Assembly (NCBI RefSeq): GCF_052060035.1
Contig: NZ_JBPOEA010000001.1
Coordinates: forward strand, 496,001-560,000
Source: Fodinibius sp052060035
GTDB taxonomy: Bacteria; Bacteroidota; Rhodothermia; Balneolales; Balneolaceae
Direction: 5' to 3'
DNA length: 64,000 nt
The notes under the pieces were generated by a model. The model had not been told where the DNA came from. It ran no database searches and worked only from the letters and a program-made list of their open reading frames with translations. A program made the translations under genes and the position numbers. Shown piece by piece: positions 63,393 to 64,000 of the stretch. Each line of letters begins with the position of its first letter. Position 1 is the first letter of the stretch.

Positions 63393-64000
63393 TTATTTTG
63401 ATTGATTGGAAATGAGTTTGAAATCCCCAAAACCGGTAGTAGCTCTGAAAATTAGTTGCCTGTTTGGGTAGGTCCATATTTCGGTCGTGGCACCGTTATT
63501 AGGAAATTTGCGGTTTATATCTTTGGGAGGTCCAAATTTGATGTAGGCCTCTCCACGGTCGCTATTAAAACCTACAGTGTTTTCGGTAGAGAAATTTTTA
63601 TAAGCGTAATCGATGCGACGGTAATATTCAGCCATCAGTTCATTAAACTCGGTATCCGGGGTAGGGTCACGTTCTTTCCAGAACGACCGAAACTTTTGCT
63701 CTCGTTCTTCCGGTGTCCCATTATCGATTTTTCGAATGGTTTGTTTGTCTGCAATAAATCGAAGCATCTCTATAGCAGTATCAAGGTTCAACAAGCTGTT
63801 CGGCATGTCTTTCCACTTTGAGCGAAAGTTATCTCGTGCAACTATATTACCTTTACCGTCTTTTATCGTGATTTGATATAAGGAATTTTCGAATTCACGG
63901 TTTGGTACATTTATAACTGCGTAAGTATAGCCATTGTCAGTGATGTTGAGATTCAGATAGGGCTTACCATCCATATAAAGTAACTGGGGGCGGACATCAG
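63393..64000 (-). CDS. GWxTD-domain protein, C-terminal part (gene runs off the window)
   Basis: The frame is open to the right edge of the window without a start, so this is the 3' part of a larger gene. Motifs of the GWxTD domain: FRSFWKERDPTPDTEFNELM, EYYRRIDYAYKNF, then GFNSDRGEAYIKFGPPKDIN (the GWxTDRG motif itself reads GFNSDRG) and TEIWTYPNRQLIF. This family is characteristic of Bacteroidota, Balneolota and relatives; function unknown, usually secreted. The pdxA gene starts 18 bp after its stop. Confidence 0.88.
   Translation of the reverse strand, partial: DVRPQLLYMDGKPYLNLNITDNGYTYAVINVPNREFENSLYQITIKDGKGNIVARDNFRSKWKDMPNSLLNLDTAIEMLRFIADKQTIRKIDNGTPEEREQKFRSFWKERDPTPDTEFNELMAEYYRRIDYAYKNFSTENTVGFNSDRGEAYIKFGPPKDINRKFPNNGATTEIWTYPNRQLIFRATTGFGDFKLISNQSK

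Overview
The window looks like a chromosome segment of a moderately AT-rich, Gram-negative bacterium of the Fibrobacterota-Chlorobiota-Bacteroidota group. The best guess is Balneolota or Rhodothermota (Fodinibius/Balneola-like). This is inferred from a GWxTD-domain protein at the right edge, PorT-like outer-membrane barrels, many lipoproteins with a bare lipobox Cys, an endonuclease IV/DUF1684/DUF2795 gene repertoire, generally weak Shine-Dalgarno sequences and several TTG starts. It is assigned from protein character only, without a database search. I see no prophage, insertion sequence, CRISPR array or rRNA operon.

Layout. 0-5.8 kb: RND efflux pump plus TolC-like lipoprotein, then a convergent Met/His-rich cytochrome c lipoprotein and a secreted protein whose signal peptide is out of frame. 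6.8-12.4 kb: tRNA-Val with its own promoter and terminator, nusB, a PPP-type phosphatase, ychF and a TPR metalloprotease lipoprotein. 12.4-16.4 kb (minus): deoC followed by a complete and a truncated aldehyde dehydrogenase, then a SPOR lipoprotein. 16.6-34.3 kb (plus): a stress-type island with a HEAT-like protein, an intergenic candidate small RNA, a FixL/DevS-like PAS histidine kinase with a NarL-type regulator, Hsp20, a DUF5335 protein, a cyclic beta-1,2-glucan synthase broken into two reading frames, a divergent CheB-like protein and a Ca2+-type P-ATPase. 34.6-38.4 kb (minus): MMPL/RND exporter plus a bactofilin-like membrane protein. 38.5-51.9 kb: housekeeping and envelope genes (DUF1761, nfo, methyltransferase, DUF1684 lipoprotein, glycosyltransferase, phosphodiesterase, carotenoid desaturase, S10 peptidase, rlmD, cNMP-binding protein, BamA-like protein, DUF2795). 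52.1-57.4 kb (plus): tatA-gatA-SDR-glutaminyl cyclase-prmA-ppx, tightly packed. 57.5-64 kb: two small outer-membrane barrels, an ECF-like sigma factor, queG, then pdxA-methyltransferase-ftsE and the end of a GWxTD gene.

How the genes may work together. The most interesting part is 16.5-34.3 kb. Short GGG/CCC palindromes occur in front of the HEAT-like gene, the candidate small RNA, the kinase-regulator pair and hsp20. The gene content (two-component pair, Hsp20, P-type cation ATPase, carbohydrate polymer synthase) recalls the DosR/DevR dormancy regulons of other phyla. I propose an autoregulated NarL-family stress regulon with two candidate structured RNAs. Two single-base frame breaks (about 6661 and about 25460) are either real lesions or sequencing/assembly errors and should be checked against reads.
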